From NCBI RefSeq assembly GCF_024323335.1, contig NC_066582.1, forward strand, positions 183,986,973 to 184,050,972: DNA of 64,000 bases, read 5' to 3'. Within the stretch, counting starts at the first letter, position 1; every line of letters starts with the position of its first letter. Positions 1 to 9,853 of the stretch are shown here, piece after piece. The notes under the pieces are model-generated. The model had not been told where the DNA came from, searched no databases, and saw only the letters and a list, made by a program, of their open reading frames with translations. The translations under genes were made by a program, and so were the position numbers. This DNA is from Lathyrus oleraceus. Lineage: Eukaryota; Streptophyta; Magnoliopsida; Fabales; Fabaceae.

Positions 1-417
1 TGTGCTCTAGTTTAGGTTTGGAGGGATTCTGGGGTAGACTTGACCTTCTGTGGGGAATTGTAGCATGGTACTCAATTGGTTTTGGGTTAAGGAGTACTCG
101 GTGTTGAACATACGGAAGGTTGCGGTACCGGTTAAGAATTCGTCCTCACCGGCTGGAGTGCTGTACGCGTATGAACTTAAGAATTCTAAGGTTAGGGATG
201 GGTAGGTGGGTTGATTATGCGTACATAGAAAGGTTAGATCGGCAAGGCGGAGCATCCACTCGATACCTTGAAGTAATCCTAATTGTTGTAAACAAGTTGA
301 ATCAGGATACCTGGTAGAGACGACGCCTCGCTGTTGAAAGCGCTCGAATTGCTCCCTTTGATAGTTTTCATCTTCGGATCGGAAGATGATATTTCCGAAA
401 TTCTGATTTCCCGCCAT
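1..417 (-). CDS. Second Athila-type ORF (ATHILA ORF-1-like), 5' part only
   Basis: The frame is open upstream of 417, but the ATG at 417-415 (MAGNQNFGN) is the best start: it lies 93 bp below a TATAAATA box and the upstream codons look like untranslated leader. The product shares a block with the ORF at 1112-2329: a TLEFLSS motif followed by FRMFNTEYSLT and a short FP motif, which fits the ATHILA ORF-1 family often found downstream of pol in Athila elements. Its function is unknown. The C terminus lies beyond base 1. Either the element carries two diverged copies of this ORF, or the first ~800 bp belong to a different Athila family. Confidence 0.6.
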
Positions 418-790
418 ACTGATGAATGAATTTAAAGGAGTAATAAAGGAAAGAAATGTATTTGATATTAGAGAGTGGTTTGTGGTGAATGGAGGAGGGT
501 TTTGATGGGTATTTATAGGAAAAGAATTTGGAAGTTGGAAAGGAGGTGGTTGGAAAGTGAATAAATGTGGGTTAATGGGAATAAATGGGGAAGGTAAAAA
601 GTGAAAGGGTGTAACGTTCGTCTCCAACGGTACTGTAACGTTCACCTAGTCAGAAGGGTGTTACGCTCGTCACAGGGTCGTGACGGGCGTAACAGGTACT
701 TGGCGTGCCGTCCGTCATAGATTGTGTGACGCTCGTCACACAGGCTTTTTGGCATGGCTTCAGCTAGCGTTCCTCAGAATAACTTGGTAA
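415..790 (-). promoter_or_regulatory. Internal LTR-like promoter: TATA box plus gapped palindromes
   Basis: On the minus strand, a perfect arm pair TGTGTGACG/CGTCACACA with a two-base gap lies at 723-742. Decayed relatives follow at 658-675, 678-693 and about 611-640, then TATAAATA at 517-510 and a CA-rich leader to the ATG at 417. The same palindrome and the same TATAAATA occur in this element's own U3 (9511-9620 and 9369-9376). The order and spacing look like a promoter for the 417-1 ORF. Transcription is not shown. Confidence 0.55.
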
Positions 791-1111
791 TTTTTTTTTA
801 TATAATTTTTTTATTATTTAATTGTTTTGCTTCAGATTATTTTATTTTGCTATTTAATTTTCCTGCATGTCATTCTACTTTGCATAATGATGCATAAATA
901 TATTGTTCTTTAATAATTCATGTAGGCAACAACAATAGAGAGCATAATAGATATTACATAATAAAATGAATAAATAGCTTCAATAAAATAATCATAATGT
1001 AACAATGGAGAAAAAACAAAAATGCGAAAGAGCAACAAATACGAACATAATTGGAAATAACATTAAATAAATAATCTAACTTAAGACTAAAATAACTAAG
1101 AAAAATAAATT
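791..1111. other. AT-rich spacer between two Athila ORFs
   Basis: A very AT-rich stretch without an open frame of note. I see no LTR end, no purine-rich polypurine tract and no recognisable gene. It separates the stop of the 1112-2329 ORF from the palindrome-rich internal promoter. Confidence 0.5.
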
Positions 1112-2329
1112 CTATCCATCTGCACGATCTCTGGCCGGAGGAGCAAAGGAGTTAACACGATATAGTAACTCGTGAAACTGGTTTGTCATACTGTTCGTGT
1201 TATAATCAGTTCCGGGCATATGATGTCTAAGGTCGGGTATTGCCGATTCTTCGGTCTGAGCAGGTTGAGGAGGAGGATCAATATCATAATAGCCAGATGG
1301 TGTCTGAGGATCTGATTCAGCATAAGGAATCTGGTCATCATAAATCTCATAGTCATCACAAATCTCGTAGTCCTGGATGGATTCAGTGGATCTAACAGGA
1401 GAGGGGGTTTCGTTCAGATTGTAGAGCCAGTTACTGCGGTTGTGAACACTAGTCCTAGGATCGGGCATGGTGAATAGGCAAAGAACTTGGTTATCAATAA
1501 TAAGCTCAAACTCATCAGACCCTAGGTTTGCTATAAACAAAGTGTTGAAGAGGAAGGGTATACTCATAGTAGTGATGCCACAAAAAGGGCTTAAGTCAAG
1601 CATAGGCTGACGTAATCCAATAACATTTCCTATCATAGTTATCAAACCGCCTATTCGAATTGGTGCTCGCTCATCTTGGATAAGGTGGTCCAAATTTGCT
1701 AACATAAAAGTGGCACCGTTTACTGGACGATACTGGAAAGCACAACATATGATGAAGAGTTCATCACGTGAAACTGTGGTACTGCTTGGCTTCTTCCCAA
1801 ATAAGGTGTGGGTCAGGATCTTATGGAAATAACGGAAGGCCGGGTTATGTATGTTTCCAGAGAGAAACTCATGTTCCTCGGGATCGTCATTTCCAGTCAA
1901 GTTACCCCAAAAGTGTTCAAGTTCTCTATATTCGAAAAGTTCCTCTTGGCTCACTGTGAATGTGTCAAAGGATGTAGGGAAGCCCAAAAGGTTGGTAAAA
2001 TCTTGAATATTAAATTGGTACTCCATGTTAAACATTCTGAACTGGATAAAACCTCTGCTTATTCCTTTTCCATGGCTGGGTAGGTAGATCAGAGAACTAA
2101 GGAATTCTAGAGTCAGTCTCCGGTAAGTGACAAATTGTCTACGGATAGGAGCGGTTTCCCACCCTATCTGATTCAGCAAATACAGGACACTTTGTCTTAG
2201 TCCAAGGGCAGTCATTGCCCAGTCATCAGCATACAGGCTAGGTAGCATCTCTCTCGTGGCTAGTTCCTCAAACTTTTGTTTCTGAGCTGTTCCTCTGAAT
2301 TTAATACCCATACGATCAATTTGTCCCAT
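1112..2329 (-). CDS. ATHILA ORF-1-like protein in the env position
   Basis: About 406 residues from the ATG at 2329 (MGQIDRMGIKF). The frame is open a little further up, but only from a TTG, and a strong splice-acceptor-like tract ends at 2344, so 2329 is preferred. The N-terminal half carries the ATHILA ORF-1-type block (TLEFLSS, FRMFNMEYQF, LLGFP). The C-terminal third is acidic and rich in Asp, Tyr and Pro. No signal peptide or clear transmembrane helix is visible, so I would not call it an envelope protein despite its position downstream of integrase. Related soybean Calypso and Arabidopsis Athila4 elements have an extra ORF here. The frame is intact. Function unknown. Confidence 0.75.
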   Translation of the reverse strand: MGQIDRMGIKFRGTAQKQKFEELATREMLPSLYADDWAMTALGLRQSVLYLLNQIGWETAPIRRQFVTYRRLTLEFLSSLIYLPSHGKGISRGFIQFRMFNMEYQFNIQDFTNLLGFPTSFDTFTVSQEELFEYRELEHFWGNLTGNDDPEEHEFLSGNIHNPAFRYFHKILTHTLFGKKPSSTTVSRDELFIICCAFQYRPVNGATFMLANLDHLIQDERAPIRIGGLITMIGNVIGLRQPMLDLSPFCGITTMSIPFLFNTLFIANLGSDEFELIIDNQVLCLFTMPDPRTSVHNRSNWLYNLNETPSPVRSTESIQDYEICDDYEIYDDQIPYAESDPQTPSGYYDIDPPPQPAQTEESAIPDLRHHMPGTDYNTNSMTNQFHELLYRVNSFAPPARDRADG

Positions 2330-2507
2330 CAGGTTAGTGTTAGCTAGAGAAAAGAAAAACAAGAGTTTTAGTCAGGATTTGGCCAAATGCCGAAAGAAGA
2401 GAAAAGTTTTTAATAAATTAAAATAAATTAAGAATGAATACTAAACAAAAATTAAGAGAATAATTAAGGAAGAAATAGAAAAATAATAATAGAATAATAA
2501 AATATTT

Positions 2508-2556
2508 GTGGGTTGTCTCCCACTAAGCGCTTTGTTTAATGTCGCAAGCTCGACAT
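2508..2556 (-). promoter_or_regulatory. Two consecutive hairpins just after the Athila pol stop
   Basis: On the plus strand, GTGGG (2508-2512) and CCCAC (2519-2523) enclose a six-base loop. ATGTCG (2539-2544) and CGACAT (2551-2556) enclose another six-base loop. The pair begins 12 bp beyond the integrase stop. Both stems are perfect. They could act on the RNA between pol and the downstream ORF. Confidence 0.6.
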
Positions 2557-2567
2557 AAAAAAAACAA

Positions 2568-3758
2568 TCAATTGTAATCTATAATTTCTGGAGGCATTTC
2601 GTCTAAGTGCAAGACTTGCGAATCTTCATTGTTTTCTGCATAGTGATAATGTTTTAGACGTTGCCCGTTTACGGTAAATGGTTCCATAGATTTGCCTTTA
2701 ATTTCTACTGCTCCACTGGGAAAAACATTGGTGATTTGAAAAGGACCTGACCATCTAGATCGTAGTTTTCCCGGAAATAACATTAGTCTGGAGTTAAATA
2801 AAAGGACTGTATCGCCTTGTTTGAAGATTTTCCTTGATATGCGCTTGTCATGCCATTGTTTTGTTCTTTCTTTGTAGATTCTGGCATTTTCGTAAGCGTC
2901 TCTTCTGAGTTCCTCTAATTCGCTTATATCAAGGATTCTCTTTTCACCGGCGGCTTTATAGTTTAAATTTAGATTTTTAATAACCCAATAGGCTTTATGT
3001 TCTAATTCTACCGGTAGGTGACAGGATTTTCCATAAATTAGCTTAAATGGGGTTGTCCCTATGGGCGTTTTGTAGGCAGTTCGGTAAGCCCATAAAGCTT
3101 CTGGTAATTTCAATGACCAGTCTTTCCTTGAAGTGGCGACTGTTTTCTCTAGTATCTGTTTGATTTCTCCGTTAGATACTTCCACTTGCCCACTGGTTTG
3201 AGGGTGGTAAGGTGTCGCTACTCTATGTCTTACGCCATACTTAAGCAGTAGTTTTTCGAGTACTTTGGATATGAAATGCGATCCACCATCACTGACTACT
3301 ATTTTTGGGACACCAAACCTTGGAAATATTATATTCTTAAAGAGTCTAGTTACTACTCGTGTGTCGTTAGTTGGGGAAGCTATAGCTTCAATCCATTTTG
3401 ATACGTAGTCAACTGCCACGAGTATGTATTTGTTACCGAAAGAGGATGGAAAAGGTCCCATGAAGTCTATTCCCCACACGTCGAAAATCTCTATTTCCAA
3501 AACGCCCTTTTGTGGCATCTCGTCACGTCTAGATATGTTTCCTGTGCGTTGACATCTGTCACATTTCTTAATAGCTGCATGTACATCTTTCCATTTACTT
3601 GGCCAATAAAAACCGGCTTGTAGGATTTTAGAGTAGGTCTTGGATGTACTTGCGTGTCCACCATAAGGAGCGGAGTGACAGTGTTGGATTATATTTTCTA
3701 CCTCTTCTTCGGGTATACACCGACGGAAAATACCATCGGGGCCTCTTTTAAAAAGCAA
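2568..3758 (-). CDS. Athila copy A integrase region of pol (frameshifted from gag-pol)
   Basis: About 396 residues read from a TTG at 3758, which is not a true start: this is the downstream part of pol in another frame from the gag-pol ORF. It shows the zinc-binding HHCC region (H..H then CDRCQRTG), the catalytic core with D in [10 protein letters not shown] and D in VVSDGGSHF, and the E region [16 protein letters not shown]. The C terminus ends in a short [12 protein letters not shown] tail, with no chromodomain, as expected for Athila. The core is intact. A frameshift near 3,825 separates it from RNase H. Confidence 0.85.
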   Translation of the reverse strand: MLFKRGPDGIFRRCIPEEEVENIIQHCHSAPYGGHASTSKTYSKILQAGFYWPSKWKDVHAAIKKCDRCQRTGNISRRDEMPQKGVLEIEIFDVWGIDFMGPFPSSFGNKYILVAVDYVSKWIEAIASPTNDTRVVTRLFKNIIFPRFGVPKIVVSDGGSHFISKVLEKLLLKYGVRHRVATPYHPQTSGQVEVSNGEIKQILEKTVATSRKDWSLKLPEALWAYRTAYKTPIGTTPFKLIYGKSCHLPVELEHKAYWVIKNLNLNYKAAGEKRILDISELEELRRDAYENARIYKERTKQWHDKRISRKIFKQGDTVLLFNSRLMLFPGKLRSRWSGPFQITNVFPSGAVEIKGKSMEPFTVNGQRLKHYHYAENNEDSQVLHLDEMPPEIIDYN

Positions 3759-3781
3759 GGGGTCATCCCAGTAATAATGTT

Positions 3782-6700
3782 TTATGTCATAGAAGAATCG
3801 TTTCTTCTGTTGGTAGGATAAGGTAGGTGGACTATTCCGGCAGCTAAATAATTGACGAGGTCAGCGTACCACGGTGTAACAGATATAACTAAAGTGGTTT
3901 CTACCTGTTTATCAACTTTATTTTCTTCTAAGGTAGCTATAAGCTTATCGTACGAGAAATCATCGTTAATTGATGTTCTTTCCAGTTCAAGGTTCTCAAG
4001 TCTAGAGAGGTGATCTGCTACTACGTTTTCAGTTCCTTTCTTGTCTTTGATTTCCAAATCGAACTCTTGTAGCAACAGGATCCACCTTAGGAGTCTAGGT
4101 TTAACATCCTTTTTAGTTAAGAGGTATTTGATAGCAGCGTGGTCAGTGTAGATGATTATTTTGGCTCCGACCAAGTAAGAACGAAATTTATCTAGCGCAA
4201 ACACTACTGCTAGAAGTTCCTTTTCGGTTGTGGCGTAATTCATTTGTGCTTCATCTAGAGTTCTACTTGCGTAATATATAACATGAAGCTTTTTATCCTT
4301 TCGTTGTCCTAAAACAGCACCTACAGCGTAATCACTGGCATCACACATTATTTCGAATGGTTCATTCCAATCTGGTGTCTGCATTATGGGTGCGGAGATC
4401 AGTGCTTGTTTTAGCGTTTGAAATGCTTCTAAACATTTATTGTCGAATATGAATTCAGCATCTTTCATCAATAATCCGGTCAACGGTTTAGTTATTTTAG
4501 AGAAGTCTTTAATGAATCGTCGGTAAAAACCGGCATGTCCTAAGAAGCTTCGTACTTCTCTCACAGTTTTCGGAGGTTGAAGGTTTTCGATTACCTCTAT
4601 TTTGGCCTTGTCTACTTCAATTCCTCTATTTGAGATGATGTGTCCTAAAACAATTCCTTCTTGTACCATGAAGTGGCATTTTTCCCAATTAAGTACTAGG
4701 TTTACTTTTACACATCGCTCTAGAACTTTCTCTAGGTTTTCAAGACATTCTTCAAAGCTTTGTCCACATACGGAAAAGTCATCCATAAATACTTCCATGA
4801 TGTTTTCTAGAAAATCTGTGAATATTGCCATCATGCATCTTTGGAAAGTTGCAGGAGCATTACATAAGCCAAACGACATTCGTCTATAAGCGAAGGTACC
4901 AAAAGGGCACGTGAACGTTGTCTTTTCTTGGTCATCAGGATGAATTGGTATTTGAAAGAAACCTGAGTAACCGTCTAGATAGCAGAAATGTGAATGTTTT
5001 GCTAATGGTTCTAACATCTGGTCAATGAATGGTAAAGGGAAATGATCTTTTCGGGTTGCTTTGTTTAGTTTCCTATAGTCAATGCACATTCTCCAACCCG
5101 ATTCGATTCGTTTGGTTATAGTTTCTCCTTTTTCATTTTCAATGACTGTTATACCTCCTTTCTTTGGTACTACGTGTACAGGACTAACCCATTTGCTATC
5201 AGATATAGGATATATGATACCTGCCTCTAATAACTTGGTTATTTCCTTCTTCACTACCTCACTCAGGATCGGGTTTAGTCTCCTCTGGTGTTCCCTAGAA
5301 GTTTTACAGTCTTCTTCTAGCATGATGTGGTGCATACAAATAGAAGGACTTATTCCTTTAAGATCGGTGATGTTGTAACCTAGTGCGGTTGGATATTTTC
5401 TTAAGATATGCAGGAGTTTTTCTGTTTCGAGTCTTCCTAGGTCAGCATTAACTATCACTGGTCGTTCAAGCTCTAAGTCTAGGAATTCATATCTTAGGTT
5501 CTTGGGAAGTGTTTTCAGGTCTAAGGTTGGTTTCTTAAGGCATTGCGTAGGGTCCGGTGTTATTGCTAAACATTGGTTAAGTTTGTCTTCTACAAGATAG
5601 TCAGATGATTTGTCTTTTTCTAACTCCGTTTCTTTTATGCATTCATCGATGATATCCATGAAGTAACATGTATCTTCTATTGCAGGTGCTTTCAAAAATT
5701 GGGAAAGAATGAACTCAATTTTCTCTTCTCCTACTTCGAAAGTGAGTCGTCCTCGTTTTACGTCTATGGTTGCACCGACAGTTGCTAAGAACGGTCTTCC
5801 CAGTATAATGGGTGTAACTTCATCTTCTCTAATATCCATAATTATAAAATCAGTTGGAATGTAGAATTGACCTATGCGCACTGGAACGTTTTCAAGAATT
5901 CCTACAGGATATTTGACGGAACGATCTGCTAGTTGCACAGACATTTTAGTTGGTCTTAATTCTCCCATTTCAAGTCTCTTGCATATGGATAAAGGCATAA
6001 CACTAATACCGGCTCCTAAATCGCATAAGGCTTTGTCAATGACAAATTTTCCTATGTGACAGGGTATAGAGAAACTACCTGGGTCTTTAAGTTTAGGAGG
6101 CATATTCTGTATTATAGCGCTACATTCAGCGGTGAGTGTAACGGTTTCGCTATCTTCAAGTTTCCTTTTATTAGAAAGAATTTCTTTTAAGAACTTAGCA
6201 TATGAGGGCATCTGCGTAATAGCTTCTGTAAACGGAATTGTGACGTTTAATTGTTTTAGAAGGTCGACAAATTTTTTGAATTGGCCCGCATCTTTGGTTT
6301 TAATAAGCCTTTGAGGGTAAGGGATAGGTGGTTTATAAGGTGGTGGAGGTACGTAAGGTTCCTTCTTTTCTACGGTTTCCTTATTCCTTTCTTCCTTTTC
6401 CTTAGGTTCACTTTCCTCCTTAGTTGACCTTTTAGAGTTTTGGTTTTCTATCCTTGGGTCAGACGGTCCTTCCACTTCCGTTCCACTTCTCAGTATAATT
6501 GCATGAGCGTGGCTTCTTGGGTTAGGTTGGGGTTGGCCAGAAAATGTACCAGTTGGGGCAGCAGTAGGCGCTTGTTGTTGAGCTACTTGTAATATTTGTG
6601 TTTCCAGCATTTTGTTATGAGTAGCTAGGGCATCTACTTTACTTGCTAGTTGTTTAATTTGTTCGCCAGTGTGTACATTCTGGTTTAAGAAATCTTTATT

Positions 6701-7972
6701 GGTTTGCTGTTGAGAAGCTATAAAGTTTTCCATCATGATTTCCAAATTGGATTTCCTAGGGGCGTTATTGTTAGATGTAGATGGGATCGGCTTCTGATAT
6801 CCCGGAGGTATAGCTGGGGCTTGATTTGGAGATTGACCAGGTGCGTATAGAGCATTATTACTCTTATATGAAAAATTGGGATGATTCTTCCAATTTGAGT
6901 TATAGGTGTGTGAGTAGGGGCTTCCTTGAGCATAGTTTACTTGCTCCGCTTGGATTCTTGTTAGGAGTTGACAATCTGCAGGAGTGTGACCTTGGATTCC
7001 ACAGACTTCACAATTCTGAGTTATGGCAACTACGGTGGCTGGAGGTGATACATTTAAACTTTCAATTTTCTGGACCAGAGCATCCACTTTTGCATTAACA
7101 TGATCAAGGTTACTTATCTCGTACATGCCAGTTTTCGTTTGAGGTTTTTCCACCATTGTTCGTTCGGTTCCCCACTGATAGTGGTTTTGAGCCATGCTTT
7201 CGATAAGTTGGTAAGCGTCAGCATAAGGTTTGTTCATTAGTGCACCACCTGCGGCGGCATCTATTGTTAACCTCGTGTTGTACAGGAGACCATTATAGAA
7301 TGTATGAATTACTAACCAGTCTTCTAAACCATGGTGTGGACAAAGTCTCATCATGTCTTTGTATCTTTCCCATGCTTCGAAAAGAGACTCGTTATCTCTC
7401 TGTTTAAATCCATTTATTTGGGCTCTTAACATAGCTGTTTTGCTTGGCGGAAAATATCGAGCAAGAAAGACTTTCTTCAACTCGTTCCATGTGGTCACTG
7501 AGTTGGAAGGAAGAGATTGAAGCCATCTTCTAGCGCTATCTCTTAGTGAGAAAGGAAAAAGACGAAGTCGAATTGCCTCTGAAGTGACACCATTAGCTTT
7601 AACAGTATTAGCGTATTGGACAAATACGGATAAATGAAGGTTAGGATCCTCAGTAGGATTTCCAGAGAATTGGTTCTGTTGCACTACCTGCAACAGTGAA
7701 GGTTTGAGTTCAAAGTTGTTTGCTTCGATTGCGGGTGGAGCAATACTTGAATGCGGTTCATCTTGCGATGGAGCGGCGTAATCTCTAAGAGCACGAGCTG
7801 GTTCTGCCATCTCGGGTATCGAAGGGAAAATATTTTTGAAATCAGGAAGTTCTACAGGAGGGAGATTGTTTGCAGCACGATATTCCCGAATTCGTCGTAA
7901 GACTCGGAGATATAGTTCGATATCGTTGATTTGTAAGTAGAACGGCTCGCCTTGTGAGCGAGTGCGTGGCAT
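3782..7972 (-). CDS. Athila copy A gag-protease-RT-RNase H polyprotein
   Basis: 1,396 residues from the ATG at 7972 ([11 protein letters not shown]), about 85 bp inside the primer site. Gag fills roughly residues 60-330 and ends in a zinc knuckle ([14 protein letters not shown]). The aspartic protease has a [11 protein letters not shown] active site near 650-700. RT follows, with [11 protein letters not shown] and a catalytic FMDD near residue 1060. RNase H has [26 protein letters not shown] and [11 protein letters not shown]. There is no internal stop over 4.2 kb, so this is a recently active-looking copy. After the RNase [11 protein letters not shown] tether the frame is lost by a small indel near 3,825 and stops at 3782, before integrase. 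Confidence 0.92.
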   Translation of the reverse strand: MPRTRSQGEPFYLQINDIELYLRVLRRIREYRAANNLPPVELPDFKNIFPSIPEMAEPARALRDYAAPSQDEPHSSIAPPAIEANNFELKPSLLQVVQQNQFSGNPTEDPNLHLSVFVQYANTVKANGVTSEAIRLRLFPFSLRDSARRWLQSLPSNSVTTWNELKKVFLARYFPPSKTAMLRAQINGFKQRDNESLFEAWERYKDMMRLCPHHGLEDWLVIHTFYNGLLYNTRLTIDAAAGGALMNKPYADAYQLIESMAQNHYQWGTERTMVEKPQTKTGMYEISNLDHVNAKVDALVQKIESLNVSPPATVVAITQNCEVCGIQGHTPADCQLLTRIQAEQVNYAQGSPYSHTYNSNWKNHPNFSYKSNNALYAPGQSPNQAPAIPPGYQKPIPSTSNNNAPRKSNLEIMMENFIASQQQTNKDFLNQNVHTGEQIKQLASKVDALATHNKMLETQILQVAQQQAPTAAPTGTFSGQPQPNPRSHAHAIILRSGTEVEGPSDPRIENQNSKRSTKEESEPKEKEERNKETVEKKEPYVPPPPYKPPIPYPQRLIKTKDAGQFKKFVDLLKQLNVTIPFTEAITQMPSYAKFLKEILSNKRKLEDSETVTLTAECSAIIQNMPPKLKDPGSFSIPCHIGKFVIDKALCDLGAGISVMPLSICKRLEMGELRPTKMSVQLADRSVKYPVGILENVPVRIGQFYIPTDFIIMDIREDEVTPIILGRPFLATVGATIDVKRGRLTFEVGEEKIEFILSQFLKAPAIEDTCYFMDIIDECIKETELEKDKSSDYLVEDKLNQCLAITPDPTQCLKKPTLDLKTLPKNLRYEFLDLELERPVIVNADLGRLETEKLLHILRKYPTALGYNITDLKGISPSICMHHIMLEEDCKTSREHQRRLNPILSEVVKKEITKLLEAGIIYPISDSKWVSPVHVVPKKGGITVIENEKGETITKRIESGWRMCIDYRKLNKATRKDHFPLPFIDQMLEPLAKHSHFCYLDGYSGFFQIPIHPDDQEKTTFTCPFGTFAYRRMSFGLCNAPATFQRCMMAIFTDFLENIMEVFMDDFSVCGQSFEECLENLEKVLERCVKVNLVLNWEKCHFMVQEGIVLGHIISNRGIEVDKAKIEVIENLQPPKTVREVRSFLGHAGFYRRFIKDFSKITKPLTGLLMKDAEFIFDNKCLEAFQTLKQALISAPIMQTPDWNEPFEIMCDASDYAVGAVLGQRKDKKLHVIYYASRTLDEAQMNYATTEKELLAVVFALDKFRSYLVGAKIIIYTDHAAIKYLLTKKDVKPRLLRWILLLQEFDLEIKDKKGTENVVADHLSRLENLELERTSINDDFSYDKLIATLEENKVDKQVETTLVISVTPWYADLVNYLAAGIVHLPYPTNRRNDSSMT

Positions 7973-8058
7973 ACAAATTAACGAAAGTAAGAAAAGAGAA
8001 AGAAAAGCCTTAGTCTCTACAGCGTAACAGAAGAGTTACGATATCGACTAAATAAAAG

Positions 8059-8076
8059 TCCCCGGCAACAGCGCCA
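8059..8076 (-). promoter_or_regulatory. Primer-binding site, tRNA-Asp type (Athila A)
   Basis: The plus strand reads tccccggcaacagcgcca, which matches the 3' end of plant tRNA-Asp, from memory, at 17 of 18 positions. It lies six bases from the LTR end at 8083. This is the standard primer for Athila-lineage elements. Confidence 0.85.
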
Positions 8077-8082
8077 AAAACT

Positions 8083-9853
8083 TGATCGCTCGACTTTATG
8101 AGTCGAATTTGGGGTACAAACTGCAAGTGCACAGTTCTATCGCGTAGTTTTAAAAGATATCGATCCCACAGGGACTTATGAATCGATATACCGTTATCTA
8201 AGGTTACTTCATAAAGCTAAGGCAGGTAATACTTTGATTTTTGGGGGAAAAAACTAGAACTAAAATAAGATCTAAAATTAATATCTAATAAGCGGATATC
8301 GGTATGTAATTCGTCGTAATTAGGGAATCAATTCTTTATTGGTTTCTTGGTTTTAAAGTAAATCTTTTCAGTTGACACTATTGGTTAAAAGTTTTATCTC
8401 AAACTCTCGCTCTGTTGAATAAACTATGATTTTATATTAACGTAGCTGTCACTTATAGTTAAGTCAAAAACCACTTTTTGAAGACAATAGAATCCGTAGA
8501 AACTCTTTTTAAGAAACCACCAATCGTTTAAACACCCTTATCTCAAACTCCCGCTCTGTTGACTTAGGTTATATAATTAAATTCAAATGCTTAACTCTCG
8601 TCCTCACATTCAATCTTTAAAAATACTTTTTGAAAAAGGTTAGAATTTAATTAACTCTAAAAATTGCTCTCGCCCTGATCTAGAATTAATGTCCAATTTA
8701 CACTGTCCAGTCAAAACCTCAAACTCTCGCTCTATTGATTTTAACTTCTTTATGTCTTTTACTTTCGTACAAAAACTTTGTTATTAAACCTGTAAATTGA
8801 GACCGTAAAAAGAGTGATTTTAATTTTAAACTTAATTAAACCAACTTAGTTTTGATTCCTTCATTCCGCTTATTTTACATACCGATATCTAAATAAATTA
8901 GCCAGACATGCTAAACAGACTTAAATAAACATCATGCATAAACAGATTCATCGCAGGAAAGCAGTATAAATTAATAGTAAAAACAAGCATATATAAATTC
9001 AACAAATAAATATAGAACCTGAATAATTAAATAGCAGTCTTGAACACTCCACCACAGACCGGTTGGATTTGTTCTTGAGTTCTTCAATCAGGCAGAAAAA
9101 TAAAGCGAAGGAATAAAAAAAACTAGATTCTAACGTAAGGTTAGATCCGGTAAAAGGTACACAATAGTTTCCGGTGTAGAAACTATTGTGTGAAAAATTA
9201 ATTAAGTGCTATAAAAGAAAATAGAATTGAAAAAGAAACAATCTAAAAATTATAAAAGAAGCACTATAAGGAATATGCTTAAACTGCTGGAAAAAGAAAA
9301 AATGCAAAAAAAATGAAAACTGGAAACTGTCTGGAAGCGTGGAACCGAGGAAGGGTTTGCAAAGCTGGTATTTATATTGGCACTTTCCGTAACGGTCTTC
9401 AGAAGTAGTCCGCGTCAAAGGGTCTTCACGTAACGAAGGTATAGGCGTGGAAATAGGATTCAGCGTGCAAATAGGACTCAATGTCTCTGAAGGCAAAAAT
9501 GTAGGGGAATGGTGTGACGTCCGTCACACCATGTGTGACGTCCGTCACACCATGTGTGACGCTCGTCACACAAGTGTATACAGCATGACGCTCGTCACAA
9601 CCTCTGTGACGCTCGTCACAGGCACAACGCCTGTGCCTTCTTTGGGCTGGGCTTGGCTTTTTCTATTTGTTTCCAAAAACTTCTTTTTGCACCTCCTTTT
9701 CTTCCTTTTTTTACTTTTGCTTCAAATAGACTAGCTGAGATAAATAGAAAGGAAATACCGCGTAATATCTGATAAAATGAAATAAATTAAAGTAAATAAT
9801 AATATAATTTAATTGAATTAAGTCCTAAAATGTGATATAATTTCATGTTATCA
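8083..9853 (-). repeat. 5' LTR of Athila copy A (1,771 bp)
   Basis: Minus-strand TGATAACA at 9853 opens the LTR and CA at 8083 closes it, six bases before the primer site. U3 holds five gapped palindromes (9511-9620) and a TATAAATA box at 9376-9369, so transcription should start near 9,340. The R/U5 part (8390-8760) repeats a CTCTCGCTCTGTTGA-like motif about five times at 75-130 bp spacing. The 3' LTR is outside the window, so the insertion cannot be dated here. Confidence 0.88.
9511..9620 (-). promoter_or_regulatory. Five tandem gapped palindromes in Athila A U3
   Basis: Five copies of TGACG-NN-CGTCA, at 9511-9530, 9533-9550, 9554-9571, 9585-9598 and 9605-9620. The best has nine-base arms GGTGTGACG/CGTCACACC with a TC gap. 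They lie 135-244 bp upstream of the TATA box. TGACG is the core half-site of plant TGA-class bZIP factors. Confidence 0.75.

Larger units (their letters stand above)
1..9853 (-). mobile_element. Athila/Cyclops-type Ty3 retrotransposon, copy A (3' end outside window)
   Basis: Read on the minus strand, the order is 5' LTR (8083-9853), primer-binding site, gag-protease-RT-RNase H, integrase, an Athila-type ORF in the env position, then an internal promoter-like stretch and a second Athila-type ORF that leaves the window at base 1. The outer LTR end (minus strand TGATAACA) abuts copy B coding sequence at 9854, so copy A inserted into copy B. The flanking five bases are attaa; the partner TSD is outside the window. 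A tRNA-Asp-type primer site and gag/pol similarity to Athila place it in that lineage. Calling it Cyclops-like is inference from legume context. Confidence 0.9.

Noticed and set aside
8059..8076. Possible tRNA-Asp gene
   Set aside because: Only the 3' 18 bases match; it is the primer-binding site of Athila A.
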